DNA of 64,000 bases, taken from NCBI GenBank assembly GCA_963742315.1, contig CAVULE010000006.1, positions 25,912 through 89,911 of the forward strand, given 5' to 3'. Below are positions 1 to 8,693 of the stretch, piece by piece (positions within the stretch are counted from its first letter, which is position 1; every line of letters starts with the position of its first letter). The translations under genes and the position numbers were made by a program. Source of the stretch: AV69 sp963742315. Its GTDB lineage: Bacteria; Verrucomicrobiota; Verrucomicrobiia; Chthoniobacterales; UBA10450. Below the pieces are notes generated by a model. It had not been told where the DNA came from. It ran no database searches and was given only the letters and a program-made list of their open reading frames with translations.

Positions 1-773
1 ACGCACTTGGAATTCATGCCGATGCGTGTGAGCAACATGAACATTTGCTCGGTGGTAGCATTTTGCGCCTCATCAAGAATGACAAACGCATTGTTCAGGG
101 TGCGACCTCGCATATAGGCGAGCGGCGCCACTTCAATGACTTCGCGGGAAAGTGCGCGCTCCAATTCCTCCGCCTCCATCATGTCATGCAAAGCATCATA
201 GAGCGGGCGCAAATAAGGCGTGATTTTTTCCTGCAAATCCCCGGGGAGAAATCCGAGGGCCTCACCGGCTTCCACCGCTGGACGAGCCAATATGATCCTC
301 GACACCTGTTCCTTCTTTAACGCTGCCACCGCCATCGCCACGGCGAGATAAGTTTTGCCAGTTCCGGCTGGCCCAATGGCGAAGACAACATCGTGTTTTT
401 CAATCGCTTCGACATAATTTTTCTGGCCAACCGTGCGCGCTATGACCGGTGCCTTGCGCGACGACGTCACGATCCGCGCGGAAATGGCATCCGATAAATT
501 ATCGCTCCGTTCTTCATTCACGGAATTAAGGGCGTAATTGAATTCATGTTTCTGAATATCGACGCCGCGTTTGCGCGCTGCCTCCAGCTGATCGAAGACG
601 CGCTGAGCGCGATCTAATTTCTCCGGCTCACCCTCCATTTTCACCCATCCTTCACGTGTCGTCACTCGCACACCCAGGGAATCTTCCAGATTTTTCAGGA
701 GCTTGATATCATTGGCGTAGAGCGACTGTAACGCGCGTGCATTTTCAAACTCCAAAGTACGGGTCTCGGTCAC
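1..773 (-). CDS. phoH: PhoH-family ATPase, C-terminus beyond the window
   Basis: The reverse strand is open from a GTG codon at 773 to the window edge, about 257 codons with no stop, so the C-terminus is missing. An N-terminal KH-like segment of about 80 residues is followed by a P-loop (GPAGTGKTYLA) and a Walker B-like box (FVILDEAQN), the standard arrangement of PhoH/PhoL proteins. Family members are cytoplasmic ATPases linked to RNA metabolism and ribosome maturation. The GTG start is chosen because TETRTLEFEN fits the usual N-terminus and no ATG fits better. The gene lies head to tail with nothing else visible here; 774-910 contains no gene. Confidence 0.9.
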   Translation of the reverse strand, partial: MTETRTLEFENARALQSLYANDIKLLKNLEDSLGVRVTTREGWVKMEGEPEKLDRAQRVFDQLEAARKRGVDIQKHEFNYALNSVNEERSDNLSDAISARIVTSSRKAPVIARTVGQKNYVEAIEKHDVVFAIGPAGTGKTYLAVAMAVAALKKEQVSRIILARPAVEAGEALGFLPGDLQEKITPYLRPLYDALHDMMEAEELERALSREVIEVAPLAYMRGRTLNNAFVILDEAQNATTEQMFMLLTRIGMNSKC

Positions 774-910
774 TGATTAACTTTCCTCGTTTTGATCCTC
801 TTCAGCTTTGTTGAAAAGCCGGCAAGCACAGCGGATCGGGAGTGCCGTCATCCGATTTTTGTTTATTGGGTTAGAGGGGAAGTAAAGAATACCGAATAAG
901 GATAAGACTT

Positions 911-1354
911 TTACCGAAATCCGTAAACCAGCGCCCAATGGGTGCGTTCCTCGGGGGACTCTTCGATCGCGACGATGATAAAATAGCTATCGGTGGAGGT
1001 AGGAACGACATGGGCAGCGGCATAAGGCCCTTTTTGCCAGCTATCGGGTTGCTCGATCAATTTTCCTTCCTTGTCGTAAATATGCACCGAAACCTTTGCC
1101 CGGCGCACTTCTGTACCCAGCCAAAACCAATATTCGTTGCCTTTGAACAGCTGCTGGCGCACCGCCTTCTTTTCGCCGGCGCCAAGGTCCCCGCCCCAAT
1201 AATCTTCCCGCACTTGAAACCCTTCCTTGACGTAAGGCTCGGCCGCCTGCAGCGCGAAAGATTGGGCATCGTCGACCGAAGCGATCGCGGTCGCGCTCAG
1301 GATAAGTGGGACGACCACCAGAATGAATATGACCTGGCGATGCGGATTCATCAC
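911..1354 (-). CDS. Small exported protein of unknown function
   Basis: This 147-residue protein begins with a signal peptide: a short basic stretch, then a hydrophobic run (about residues 9-24) ending near AIAS. The mature part is polar and has no motif I recognise. Its start overlaps the stop of the upstream exported protein by 4 bp, so the two are probably translationally coupled and act together in the periplasm or at the outer membrane. A forward-strand frame over the same bases is an antisense shadow. Confidence 0.65.
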   Translation of the reverse strand: MMNPHRQVIFILVVVPLILSATAIASVDDAQSFALQAAEPYVKEGFQVREDYWGGDLGAGEKKAVRQQLFKGNEYWFWLGTEVRRAKVSVHIYDKEGKLIEQPDSWQKGPYAAAHVVPTSTDSYFIIVAIEESPEERTHWALVYGFR

Positions 1355-2148
1355 TGACGTGTCACGATCTCGCCGTCGAGGCGCGTCGTGATTTCGTTAA
1401 TCTTCCTCACCGCGTCCGGCGAAATCGGTCTATTGCCGGTATCAATTAGCGGTCGCACTTCCACCAACGAGCGTTTGATACTTTCAACCACGGGCACGCT
1501 GTATTCCGGCATGGAGTTTAATCGATCCCCGAAATACCTGAGGAGGTCCGGTTGATGCAAAAGCTCTGCGCCTTCCTGAGTGAAATGCTTGCTTGCCACC
1601 GCGCTGAGGATTTGGGTGCCGCGCAGCCAACCGCCAAGGCTGACCAACTGCGAGAGCTTTTGATCCTGCAGCTCGTTCATCGCGCCCTGGACGCTGCTTT
1701 GCGTGCGATCCAGCTCCTGGCGGACGCTATCCCATTTGCGTTTGTCGGCCGCTTCGGTGATCGCCTTCGCATGTGGTGTAATCGAAGCGCCCACTCCAAT
1801 TCCCTTGGCCAACGAAAGCACACGTTGCCCGATCTCTTTTACTGCAGGCGCGTCCTGCGCCTGCACTGCGATAAATCCATCGGCGATCACATTACCGAGA
1901 AGCAGCGCGGTCCGCGGGCGTTCGCTAAAATTGACCCCTTTTTCTGTCCGAACGAACTCTTTCCAGTTTACCGGGCCCAGTTTGTTGAGCGCGGCGAAAA
2001 CTTCATTCGGCAACGGGACCACGACATCTTCCACTTTCTTGTACTGCTTTACGTCAATATGCTGGGGCGCTGGCGCGGCCTGCGCGCTGAGCGCTATCAC
2101 CGCGATTGTAAACCCCGCCCACTTGTTAATTTTAAGTGCTGAAATCAT
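1351..2148 (-). CDS. Exported protein of unknown function
   Basis: The 265-residue product has an N-terminal hydrophobic segment ending in AQAAPAPQ, which reads as a cleavable signal peptide. The rest is mostly helical and charged, with no catalytic motif I can name. It is the first gene of a two-gene reverse-strand unit with the 147-residue exported protein (4-bp ATGA overlap). Two forward-strand frames cover the same DNA, but only this frame has a signal peptide and normal composition. Function unknown. Confidence 0.65.
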   Translation of the reverse strand: MISALKINKWAGFTIAVIALSAQAAPAPQHIDVKQYKKVEDVVVPLPNEVFAALNKLGPVNWKEFVRTEKGVNFSERPRTALLLGNVIADGFIAVQAQDAPAVKEIGQRVLSLAKGIGVGASITPHAKAITEAADKRKWDSVRQELDRTQSSVQGAMNELQDQKLSQLVSLGGWLRGTQILSAVASKHFTQEGAELLHQPDLLRYFGDRLNSMPEYSVPVVESIKRSLVEVRPLIDTGNRPISPDAVRKINEITTRLDGEIVTRQ

Positions 2149-2288
2149 TGGCTGCTTCGACTGTTGATTTCGACCCGGTATTCAGGATTAATGCAACTCT
2201 AAATGGAAGTAACTTTTGCTCAACTCCGCTTCTTGCCGTCCCTTAATCGCGTCAACCCTATCGTGCGGCGGCATCAGCCCTCCGATTT

Positions 2289-3281
2289 GTGAATTCAGAA
2301 CGACTCCAGCAAATCCTCGACCGCGCCAGCAAACAACGCCTGCTCGTCATTGGCGATTTGATGCTCGACGAGTTCGTTTGGGGCAAGGTGGGTCGCATTT
2401 CTCCCGAGGCACCCGTGCCGGTGGTGGAGGTTTCCGGCGAATCGTTTTATCCCGGCGGCGCCGCCAATGTCGCCCGCAATCTGCGCGAGTTTACCGCGCA
2501 TGTCGGCGTCGTTGGAATGATTGGGCGGGACCGGGGCGGAGAACAGCTTCGGCAGTTGTTGGCCGACCAAAAAATCGATACCTCCGCCTGCTCGATCTCG
2601 CCGGATTTTCCTACCATCGTCAAAACCAGGATTATTGCCCGACAGCAGCAAGTCGTTCGGGTTGATCGCGAAAAAATCCTGGCGCCGGATGAAAAGCAGA
2701 TCGGGTTGGTGGTTGCGAGCGTGAAAAAAATGTTGCCGGAAATCGACGGCATTATTTTCGAAGATTACGGCAAAGGGTTTCTCGCCGAAAAACTCGTCTC
2801 GGAAATCGTGGCTTCGGCCCGAGAAAGCAAGAAAGTGATCGCAGCTGATCCGAACCCTCGCAACAATCTTCCCTGGCAGGGCTTGTCGGTAGTAAAACCG
2901 AATCGTAGCGAAGCGTTTCACGCTGCCGGGATTCCACTGCCGGAGTCAGACGAGGACGATAAGGTTTTGAAGGAAGTCGGTGCCACCCTGCTGCAAAAAT
3001 GGCAGGCGGAATTGGTCCTCATCACTCTCGGTGAAGAAGGTATGATGCTTTTCCAACGCGGGCAGAAGCCTCATCACGTGCCGACCAAAGCGCAGCAGGT
3101 CTTTGATGTTTCGGGCGCGGGCGATACCGCGATTGCTTTGTTCACGCTCGCGCTGTGCAGCGGCGCAACTGCGTTAGAGGCGGCGGACATTGCCAATAAC
3201 GCCAGCGCGGTTGTTGTCGGCAAACTGGGGACGGCAACGGTTTCGCCGGAAGAATTGCGAAAGAATTTCGAAAATGGCTGA
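2289..3281 (+). CDS. hldA: D-glycero-beta-D-manno-heptose-7-phosphate kinase
   Basis: This is a 330-residue PfkB-type sugar kinase. It has the RfaE N-terminal signature (GDLMLDEFVWGKVGRISPEA), the glycine-rich substrate loop (YPGGAANVARNL) and the C-terminal anion-hole motif DVSGAGDT. It matches the kinase half of HldE without the nucleotidyltransferase domain. It phosphorylates heptose-7-phosphate at C1 for ADP-heptose and LPS core synthesis in the cytoplasm. Translation starts at GTG 2289. The stop overlaps the next gene, gmhB, by 8 bp, and gmhB performs the following step. Confidence 0.93.
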   Translation: MNSERLQQILDRASKQRLLVIGDLMLDEFVWGKVGRISPEAPVPVVEVSGESFYPGGAANVARNLREFTAHVGVVGMIGRDRGGEQLRQLLADQKIDTSACSISPDFPTIVKTRIIARQQQVVRVDREKILAPDEKQIGLVVASVKKMLPEIDGIIFEDYGKGFLAEKLVSEIVASARESKKVIAADPNPRNNLPWQGLSVVKPNRSEAFHAAGIPLPESDEDDKVLKEVGATLLQKWQAELVLITLGEEGMMLFQRGQKPHHVPTKAQQVFDVSGAGDTAIALFTLALCSGATALEAADIANNASAVVVGKLGTATVSPEELRKNFENG

Positions 3282-3817
3282 CGAAAAAACGCGGGCTGTT
3301 TTCTTCGATCGCGACGGCACCATCATGCACGATGTCAATTACTGCTCCGATCCCAAGGACGTGCATGTATTCCCTTTCGTTGCCGACTTCGCTGCGAAAA
3401 TTAAAAGCGCGAGCGTTCAAATTGATCATGGTGACGAATCAAAGCGGGATCGGCCGCGGTTATTTTACATGGGAACAATACGAGCGCGTCCACGCCGAAG
3501 TGCTCCGGCAATTAGGCGAGCCACTGATCGATGCAACCTACGTTTGTCCCGACGTCCCCGGTTCGGATTCGAAATGCCGCAAACCCGCCCCCGGAATGAT
3601 CTTGCAAGGCGCGCGCGAACACGCGGTCGATCTCAGCCGTTCCATTATGGTTGGGGACAAAGAAATTGACGTGCATTGCGGGCACAACGCTGGAATCAAA
3701 GCGATTCGCGTCCGCACCGGCTTTGAAACGAACACCGCCGACAGTTCGGCCGACTGGATCGCGCAGGATTTCGCGGAAGCGACCGAGATTATTCTGACGA
3801 AGTTTGCACCGGCGTGA
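3274..3817 (+). pseudogene. gmhB: Heptose-1,7-bisphosphate phosphatase with a +1 frameshift
   Basis: The HAD phosphatase GmhB is split between two frames. The first carries the nucleophile motif FFDRDGT; the second, one base later, carries MVTNQSGIGRGYFTW, a Cys-rich CRKPAPGM loop and the Mg-binding MVGDKEID. Together they cover the roughly 180-residue family length. The switch falls near 3410-3418, where removing one base in GAGCGTTC restores a continuous protein. The gene overlaps hldA and belongs to the same ADP-heptose pathway, so it is probably essential for LPS and a sequencing insertion is plausible. It is listed as a pseudogene only because it does not read through as given. Confidence 0.85.
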
Positions 3818-3845
3818 TGGAAGAACATGCGACGCCCACGCCGCG

Positions 3846-3974
3846 GTCATCCCGAGCGCAAGCGAGGGACCCCCACCTGCTGGATTACCCAAGGTGACTT
3901 GTGTAACTAACGCAGGACTCGCGAGGTCCCTCGGTCCGAGCCGGACTGGCGTAGTCTTCGCGGCTCGGGATGAC
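3846..3974. repeat. Inverted-repeat intergenic element (REP-like, family A)
   Basis: The arms begin GTCATCCCGAGC on the left and end GCTCGGGATGAC on the right, with GAGGGACC and GGTCCCTC nearer the centre. A related element lies at 6377-6460. The right arm ends 2 bp before the kdsB start codon, so the element supplies the kdsB ribosome-binding region (CGGGATGAC then AA then ATG). Confidence 0.75.
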
Positions 3975-3976
3975 AA

Positions 3977-4756
3977 ATGAGCAAGAACGTCGTGATCATT
4001 CCGGCGCGCTGGGGCTCCACCCGCTTTCCCGGAAAGCCGCTGCACCAAATTGCGGGCAAACCCCTACTTTGGCATGTCTGGGAACGTTGCCGGCGTGCGC
4101 GAAAAATCGAGGGCACAATTATCGCAACTGACGACATGCGCATTGCCGAAGCGGCCTTTGCCTGGGGCGCGGAAGTGGCGTTAACGTCCCCGAAACATCA
4201 GAGCGGAACGGATCGGATCGCCGAGGTTGCGAAGCGCGCGAAAGATTTTTCGCTCATCATCAATGTGCAGGGAGATGAGCCGCTGGTTGATCCCCAATTA
4301 CTTAATCGACTTGTTTCAACGCTGCAGCAGAGTCGACAGATCGCGATCGTCACTGCAGCGCATCCATTCGAAAATCCTCATGATGCGCTATCACGGCATC
4401 AGGTAAAAGTCGTGATCGATCGCACTGGCAACGCCCTCTATTTCTCTCGCGCGCCGATTCCATCGACAAAGGGCAGCGCTCCCTCCTTGTTTCTCCGTCA
4501 TCAAGGCATCTACGGCTTCCGCCGCGAGATGCTTTTGCAATTCGTGAAATGGAAACCAACACCATTGGAGCAGACGGAATCGCTCGAGCAATTGCGCGCC
4601 TTGGAGAATGGTGTAAGGGTTCATGTGCTCGTCACTAAACATGGTTCGCCCGGCGTCGATACGCCGGCAGATGCTGAAGCCGTAGCCGGCTCGCTGCGCA
4701 AACGCCCAACATCTTCCGCAGGACGGCGGTTGCAAAAATCGAGGGCCCACCGATGA
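3977..4756 (+). CDS. kdsB: 3-deoxy-manno-octulosonate cytidylyltransferase (CMP-Kdo synthetase)
   Basis: The 259-residue protein opens with the nucleotidyltransferase signature IPARWGSTRFPGKPL and contains NVQGDEPLVDP and the LEQTESLEQLRALENG segment near the C-terminus, both typical of KdsB. It couples CTP to Kdo for lipid A-Kdo assembly in the cytoplasm. Its stop overlaps the pyrG start by 4 bp; coupling with CTP synthase makes sense because CTP is its co-substrate, and kdsB-pyrG pairing is common. The leader lies in a palindromic repeat. Confidence 0.95.
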   Translation: MSKNVVIIPARWGSTRFPGKPLHQIAGKPLLWHVWERCRRARKIEGTIIATDDMRIAEAAFAWGAEVALTSPKHQSGTDRIAEVAKRAKDFSLIINVQGDEPLVDPQLLNRLVSTLQQSRQIAIVTAAHPFENPHDALSRHQVKVVIDRTGNALYFSRAPIPSTKGSAPSLFLRHQGIYGFRREMLLQFVKWKPTPLEQTESLEQLRALENGVRVHVLVTKHGSPGVDTPADAEAVAGSLRKRPTSSAGRRLQKSRAHR

Positions 4757-6351
4757 AATATATTTTTGTCACTGGTGGTGTCGTAAGTTCGCTTGGCAAA
4801 GGTCTGGCCGCGGCTGCGCTCGGCACCTTGCTTGAATTACGCGGGCTGCGCGTTGTTTTTCAAAAGTTCGATCCCTATCTCAATGTTGATCCGGGAACAA
4901 TGAGCCCGTTTCAACACGGCGAAGTTTATGTGTTGAACGACGGCGCGGAGACGGATCTCGATCTCGGGCACTACGAGCGGTTCACTAATTGTGTGCTTTC
5001 GCGGCACAATAATCTGACCAGTGGTCAGGTTTACGAGTCCGTTATCAATCGCGAGCGACGCGGCGATTATCTGGGAAAAACGGTGCAGGTCATTCCGCAC
5101 GTCACTGATGAGATCAAAGCACGGATCCGTGAGCTTTCCGATGAATCAAAATACGATGTCGTGATTACGGAAGTGGGAGGAACTACCGGCGACATTGAAG
5201 GCCTGCCATTTTTGGAAGCAATCCGGCAATTTATTCTCGAAGTCGGCCCGCAGAATGTCGCGAACATTCATGTCACCCTCGTTCCTTATATTAAGGCGGC
5301 GCGGGAATTAAAGACTAAACCGACCCAGCAAAGCATCGCAAAGTTGCGCGAGATCGGTCTGCAACCGCAGGTCATGATGTGCCGGACCGAGCACGCGCTG
5401 GACGCGGAGTTGCGGCAGAAGCTTTCGATGTTTTGCAACGTCGCACCCGAAGCTGTGATCGAAGTGCGCGATGTTACCCACACCATTTACGAGGCGCCGC
5501 TGATGTTTCATGCTGAAGGATTGGACGCACTCGTGTGCAAATTGCTCGGTCTGCAAACGCCCGAGCCCGATCTGAGTAACTGGCGCAAGTTTGTCGAGCG
5601 CGTGGTCTCGCCCAAAAAACGGGTCAAGATCGCGGTCGTGGGCAAATACATCGATTTACAGGACGCCTATAAATCAATCTACGAATCGTTAACTCATGCC
5701 GCCGCCAGCCAGGATTGCGGGATCGATTTAAAATTGATCGACGCGGAGCGGATCGAGGACGGAGTGGATGGCCAGCTCAAAGATGTAGCCGGCGTACTCA
5801 TTCCCGGCGGGTTTGGCGACCGCGGGGTGGAAGGAAAAATCAAAGCCGCGCGTTTCGCCCGGGAAAATAAGCTGCCTTATCTCGGCCTTTGCCTCGGCAT
5901 GCAGGTGGCGACAATTGAATTCGCACGCAACGTTTGCGGAATCGCCAATGCTAACAGCAGCGAGTTCGATCAAACCTCATCTGACCCGGTGATCTGTTTG
6001 CTCGAAGAACAACGCGAGGTCCGGAACAAAGGCGCCAGTATGCGGCTCGGGACCTGGCCGACAAAAATTCAACACGGCAGTCTCGCGGAGAAGATCTATG
6101 GGAGCGACGAAGTGTTGGAGCGCCATCGGCATCGTTATGAGTTTAATATGAAATATCGTGACCAAATGCGCGAGAAAGGCTTCGAAATTTCCGGCACTTC
6201 GCCCGATGGCTCGCTCGCCGAGTTGGTCGAGTTGCGAAATCACCCCTATTTTTTGGCTTGCCAATATCACCCCGAATTTCAAAGCAAACCAAACAAGCCG
6301 CACCCGTTGTTCAAAGGGTTTATCCAGGCTGCATTGGCGCATCAGGGCTAA
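4753..6351 (+). CDS. pyrG: CTP synthase
   Basis: The 532-residue protein has both standard domains. The N-terminal amidoligase begins MKYIFVTGGVVSSLGKG and includes the GGTTGDIEGLPFLEA segment. The C-terminal class I glutaminase has the oxyanion GGFGDRG, the nucleophile elbow LGLCLGMQ and the catalytic His-Glu in YHPEF. It makes CTP from UTP, glutamine and ATP. It overlaps kdsB by 4 bp and is followed by a palindromic repeat that may act as a terminator. Length is normal. Confidence 0.97.
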   Translation: MKYIFVTGGVVSSLGKGLAAAALGTLLELRGLRVVFQKFDPYLNVDPGTMSPFQHGEVYVLNDGAETDLDLGHYERFTNCVLSRHNNLTSGQVYESVINRERRGDYLGKTVQVIPHVTDEIKARIRELSDESKYDVVITEVGGTTGDIEGLPFLEAIRQFILEVGPQNVANIHVTLVPYIKAARELKTKPTQQSIAKLREIGLQPQVMMCRTEHALDAELRQKLSMFCNVAPEAVIEVRDVTHTIYEAPLMFHAEGLDALVCKLLGLQTPEPDLSNWRKFVERVVSPKKRVKIAVVGKYIDLQDAYKSIYESLTHAAASQDCGIDLKLIDAERIEDGVDGQLKDVAGVLIPGGFGDRGVEGKIKAARFARENKLPYLGLCLGMQVATIEFARNVCGIANANSSEFDQTSSDPVICLLEEQREVRNKGASMRLGTWPTKIQHGSLAEKIYGSDEVLERHRHRYEFNMKYRDQMREKGFEISGTSPDGSLAELVELRNHPYFLACQYHPEFQSKPNKPHPLFKGFIQAALAHQG

Positions 6352-6376
6352 TAGCAGGGTGCGGCCACCACAATTG

Positions 6377-6460
6377 GTCATCCCGAGCGAAGTCGAGGGA
6401 TCCCGGGGAAGTTGCCTTTAAGGTGTCGAAACGGGATCGCTCGACTACGCTCGGGATGAC
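6377..6460. repeat. Inverted-repeat intergenic element (REP-like, family A)
   Basis: Two 28-bp arms (6377-6404 and 6433-6460) are inverted copies differing at about two positions; the outer sequence is again GTCATCCCGAGCG / CGCTCGGGATGAC. It lies between the convergent ends of pyrG and sua5 and could form a long hairpin that ends transcription from both sides. Confidence 0.8.
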
Positions 6461-6462
6461 GG

Positions 6463-7497
6463 CTAATTCGTCGCCGCGCGTCGCAATCGATCGTTAATTG
6501 CGGCGCCAATCCCCTCCTCCGGCACACGTTCGGCCACAATTAGATCGAGATTTTCCGCGTCCAGTTCGCGCAACGTGCGAAAGAAATTCGCCGCGGCTTC
6601 GCGTAAATCGCCTCGTTTACTCAAGTAACGCATCGTTGCGAAATCAGCAGGCGCTTTTGTAGCCGCGGTTCCTGGCCGCGGCTTCGATGTCGAACCGTGA
6701 TAACTTGCTGCGCCGCGGCCAGCGACCGCGGCTACAGAAGAAAAGCAAAGCGCACCGACTCGTTTCTCGGCTGGCGGCGAGAAATTCTTTAGATCATCAA
6801 CTACGATCAATTTCGTGCGCGGCGCGTAATGTGTCGGCAATTGCCCGGGCGCGCTGATAGTGGCCGATGAGGTTTGCTCGCGGACTTCACCAAATGGACG
6901 AAGCATCTGATCTGTGATCGGCCCGCGCCGCAATACCTCGATCATCCCATTTTCAACTTGAACAATGGTCGATTCGATTCCGTGTTCCGTCGCCCCTCCG
7001 TCCACAATCAGCGGAATACGGCCGCTCAACTCATCGCACACATGTTGCGCCGATGTTGGGCTGATGTGCCCGAACCGGTTTGCGCTCGGCGCGGCCAGCG
7101 GCCGATTCAGTTTCCTGACTACTTCGCGGAAAACCGGATGGGCGCTCATCCGCACCGCCACCGTTTCTAATCCTGCGGTGACGATGTCCGGAACAATTTC
7201 GCGTTTTAGAAAAATGATCGTCAACGGCCCGGGCCAGAATTCCTCCATTAACTTATGCGCGACTTGCGATTCAACGATCGCGATTTCGTCCAGCGCCTCC
7301 CCACTCGGCAGATGCACAATGAGCGGGTCGAAGCGCGGCCGTTCTTTTGCCTCGAAAATTTTGGTGACCGCATCCGGATTGAGCGCGTCGGCCGCCAGTC
7401 CGTAAACCGTTTCGGTCGGGAGCGCGACTACTTCTCCGTCCCGCAAAAGCCGGATCGCTTTCGCGCATTCATGCGCGGAAACGATTTCCGTCTTCAC
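6463..7497 (-). CDS. sua5: Threonylcarbamoyl-AMP synthase, Sua5 type
   Basis: The 344-residue protein has an N-terminal YrdC domain (ALPTETVYGLAADA, the P-S-A-N-R motif in APSANRFGHISPTSA) and a short C-terminal Sua5 domain. It makes threonylcarbamoyl-AMP for the t6A37 modification of tRNA. The region joining the domains includes about 25 Ala/Gly/Ser/Pro-rich residues encoded by a palindromic element (6658-6736) that keeps the frame open. The start overlaps the purE stop by 4 bp, so the two genes form one unit. The TsaC-only alternative is excluded by the extra domain. Confidence 0.9.
   Translation of the reverse strand: MKTEIVSAHECAKAIRLLRDGEVVALPTETVYGLAADALNPDAVTKIFEAKERPRFDPLIVHLPSGEALDEIAIVESQVAHKLMEEFWPGPLTIIFLKREIVPDIVTAGLETVAVRMSAHPVFREVVRKLNRPLAAPSANRFGHISPTSAQHVCDELSGRIPLIVDGGATEHGIESTIVQVENGMIEVLRRGPITDQMLRPFGEVREQTSSATISAPGQLPTHYAPRTKLIVVDDLKNFSPPAEKRVGALCFSSVAAVAGRGAASYHGSTSKPRPGTAATKAPADFATMRYLSKRGDLREAAANFFRTLRELDAENLDLIVAERVPEEGIGAAINDRLRRAATN
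6658..6736. repeat. Palindromic element inside the sua5 coding region
   Basis: The 25-bp arms (6658-6682 and 6712-6736) are inverted repeats with about two mismatches, rich in CCGCGG, around a 29-bp loop. The element lies in the interdomain linker of Sua5 and is translated without a stop, giving an insertion in an otherwise conserved protein. Confidence 0.85.
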
Positions 7498-7988
7498 TTC
7501 GGCAGTTTCGCGGCGAGCACCGCTTCAGTCTGCTTTTTGCGAAACGCCTGAAGATTTTGGCGAATCTTCTTGTCGGAAAGTGCGAGAATAGCTGCGGCCA
7601 AGAGCGCCGCATTCTTCGCGCCCGCGGAGCCAATGGCGAGTGTGCCAACGGGAATGCCTCCCGGCATTTGCGCAATCGAAAGGAGCGAGTCCAAACCGTG
7701 CAAGGCCGACGACTGAATCGGAACCCCGAGCACCGGCAACCAAGTATAGGCCGAGATGACCCCGGCGAGATGGGCCGCGCCCCCAGCCGCTGCAATCATC
7801 ACACGAATGCCGCGATCAGCCGCCTCCCGCGCAAACTTGGCGGTAGCGTCGGGAGTGCGATGCGCGGACAGAACGTGCGCCTGGTTTGCAATCCCAAGCT
7901 GGTCGAGCGTTTTCACGCAAGCGGACATCGTTTCCCAATCCGAGGAACTGCCCATGATTACGGCGACGAGCGGTGGCGTTTTCGGCAT
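7494..7988 (-). CDS. purE: 5-(carboxyamino)imidazole ribonucleotide mutase
   Basis: The 164-residue product has the class I PurE signature MGSSSDWETM, the SAHRTPD loop carrying the catalytic His, and GGAAHLAGVISAYTWLPVLGVP. It converts N5-CAIR to CAIR in purine synthesis. Length is typical. It is the upstream gene of a two-gene unit with sua5 (4-bp overlap). No purK is nearby. Confidence 0.95.
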   Translation of the reverse strand: MPKTPPLVAVIMGSSSDWETMSACVKTLDQLGIANQAHVLSAHRTPDATAKFAREAADRGIRVMIAAAGGAAHLAGVISAYTWLPVLGVPIQSSALHGLDSLLSIAQMPGGIPVGTLAIGSAGAKNAALLAAAILALSDKKIRQNLQAFRKKQTEAVLAAKLPK

Positions 7989-8067
7989 GGGTCAATCTTA
8001 ACGATGTTGCGATTGCCGCAACGCGTTTTGCGATGTCGCCAATGTGCTTTGCGATTATCGTGCCGAG

Positions 8068-8580
8068 ATGAACGCAGGCGACAATGCCATTGCCCTGATC
8101 GGCTTCATGGGGGCGGGAAAATCTGCGGTTGGACGTGAGTTGTCGCGACGCACGGGCTGGCCTCGCCATGATACCGACGAAAGGATTCGCGAGCAGTTCG
8201 GCATTTCCATTCCGGATATTTTCGCGCGCCATGGCGAGCCGGCATTTCGCGATGCCGAAACTGCGTTGCTCAAAACTCTGCAACGCGGACTGTCGGGTAT
8301 TGTCGTCACCGGAGGAGGAATTATTTTGCGCGAAGAGAATGTACGGATTTTGCGCGGAATGGGCCGCATCATTTGGCTCGATGCCGATGAAGAAATTCTG
8401 TGGCAGCGTGCTTCACGTCACAGTACCCGTCCCCTGCTCCAAACACCCGACCCGCGAGCGCGATTTGGCGAGTTGCTGCGGGAACGACTACCGCGCTATC
8501 AGACGGCGGCGGATCATCGCATCAACGCCTCACGCAGCAGCATCGCGGCAGTGACGGACGAAATTATCGCCCTGCTCTAA
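8068..8580 (+). CDS. aroK: Shikimate kinase
   Basis: About 170 residues with the P-loop GFMGAGKSAVG, the shikimate-binding DTDERI and GEPAFRDAE motifs, and the GGGIILREEN segment that binds the substrate carboxylate. It phosphorylates shikimate in chorismate synthesis. I prefer ATG 8068 to an in-frame start at 8044 because MNAGDNAIALIGF fits the usual short N-terminus. It diverges from purE; the shared 79-bp spacer should hold both promoters. Confidence 0.93.
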   Translation: MNAGDNAIALIGFMGAGKSAVGRELSRRTGWPRHDTDERIREQFGISIPDIFARHGEPAFRDAETALLKTLQRGLSGIVVTGGGIILREENVRILRGMGRIIWLDADEEILWQRASRHSTRPLLQTPDPRARFGELLRERLPRYQTAADHRINASRSSIAAVTDEIIALL

Positions 8581-8631
8581 CAGTTACCCGATGCAATCGC
8601 CCAGCATTTCCGAAATCTTTCCCTCCGTCGA

Positions 8632-8673
8632 GTTAACATCTGGGTGTCGCATATGCGACACTCAAATGTTAAC
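8632..8673. promoter_or_regulatory. 42-bp near-perfect palindrome between aroK and queG
   Basis: The two 21-base halves are reverse complements at 19 of 21 positions and meet at GCATATGC with no loop; the ends are GTTAAC. It lies 52 bp after the aroK stop and 20 bp before the queG ATG. No T-run follows it, so a protein-binding operator or cruciform seems likelier than a simple terminator; this is inference. Confidence 0.6.
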
Positions 8674-8693
8674 TTCAGTATCCAGGAAAAGCT

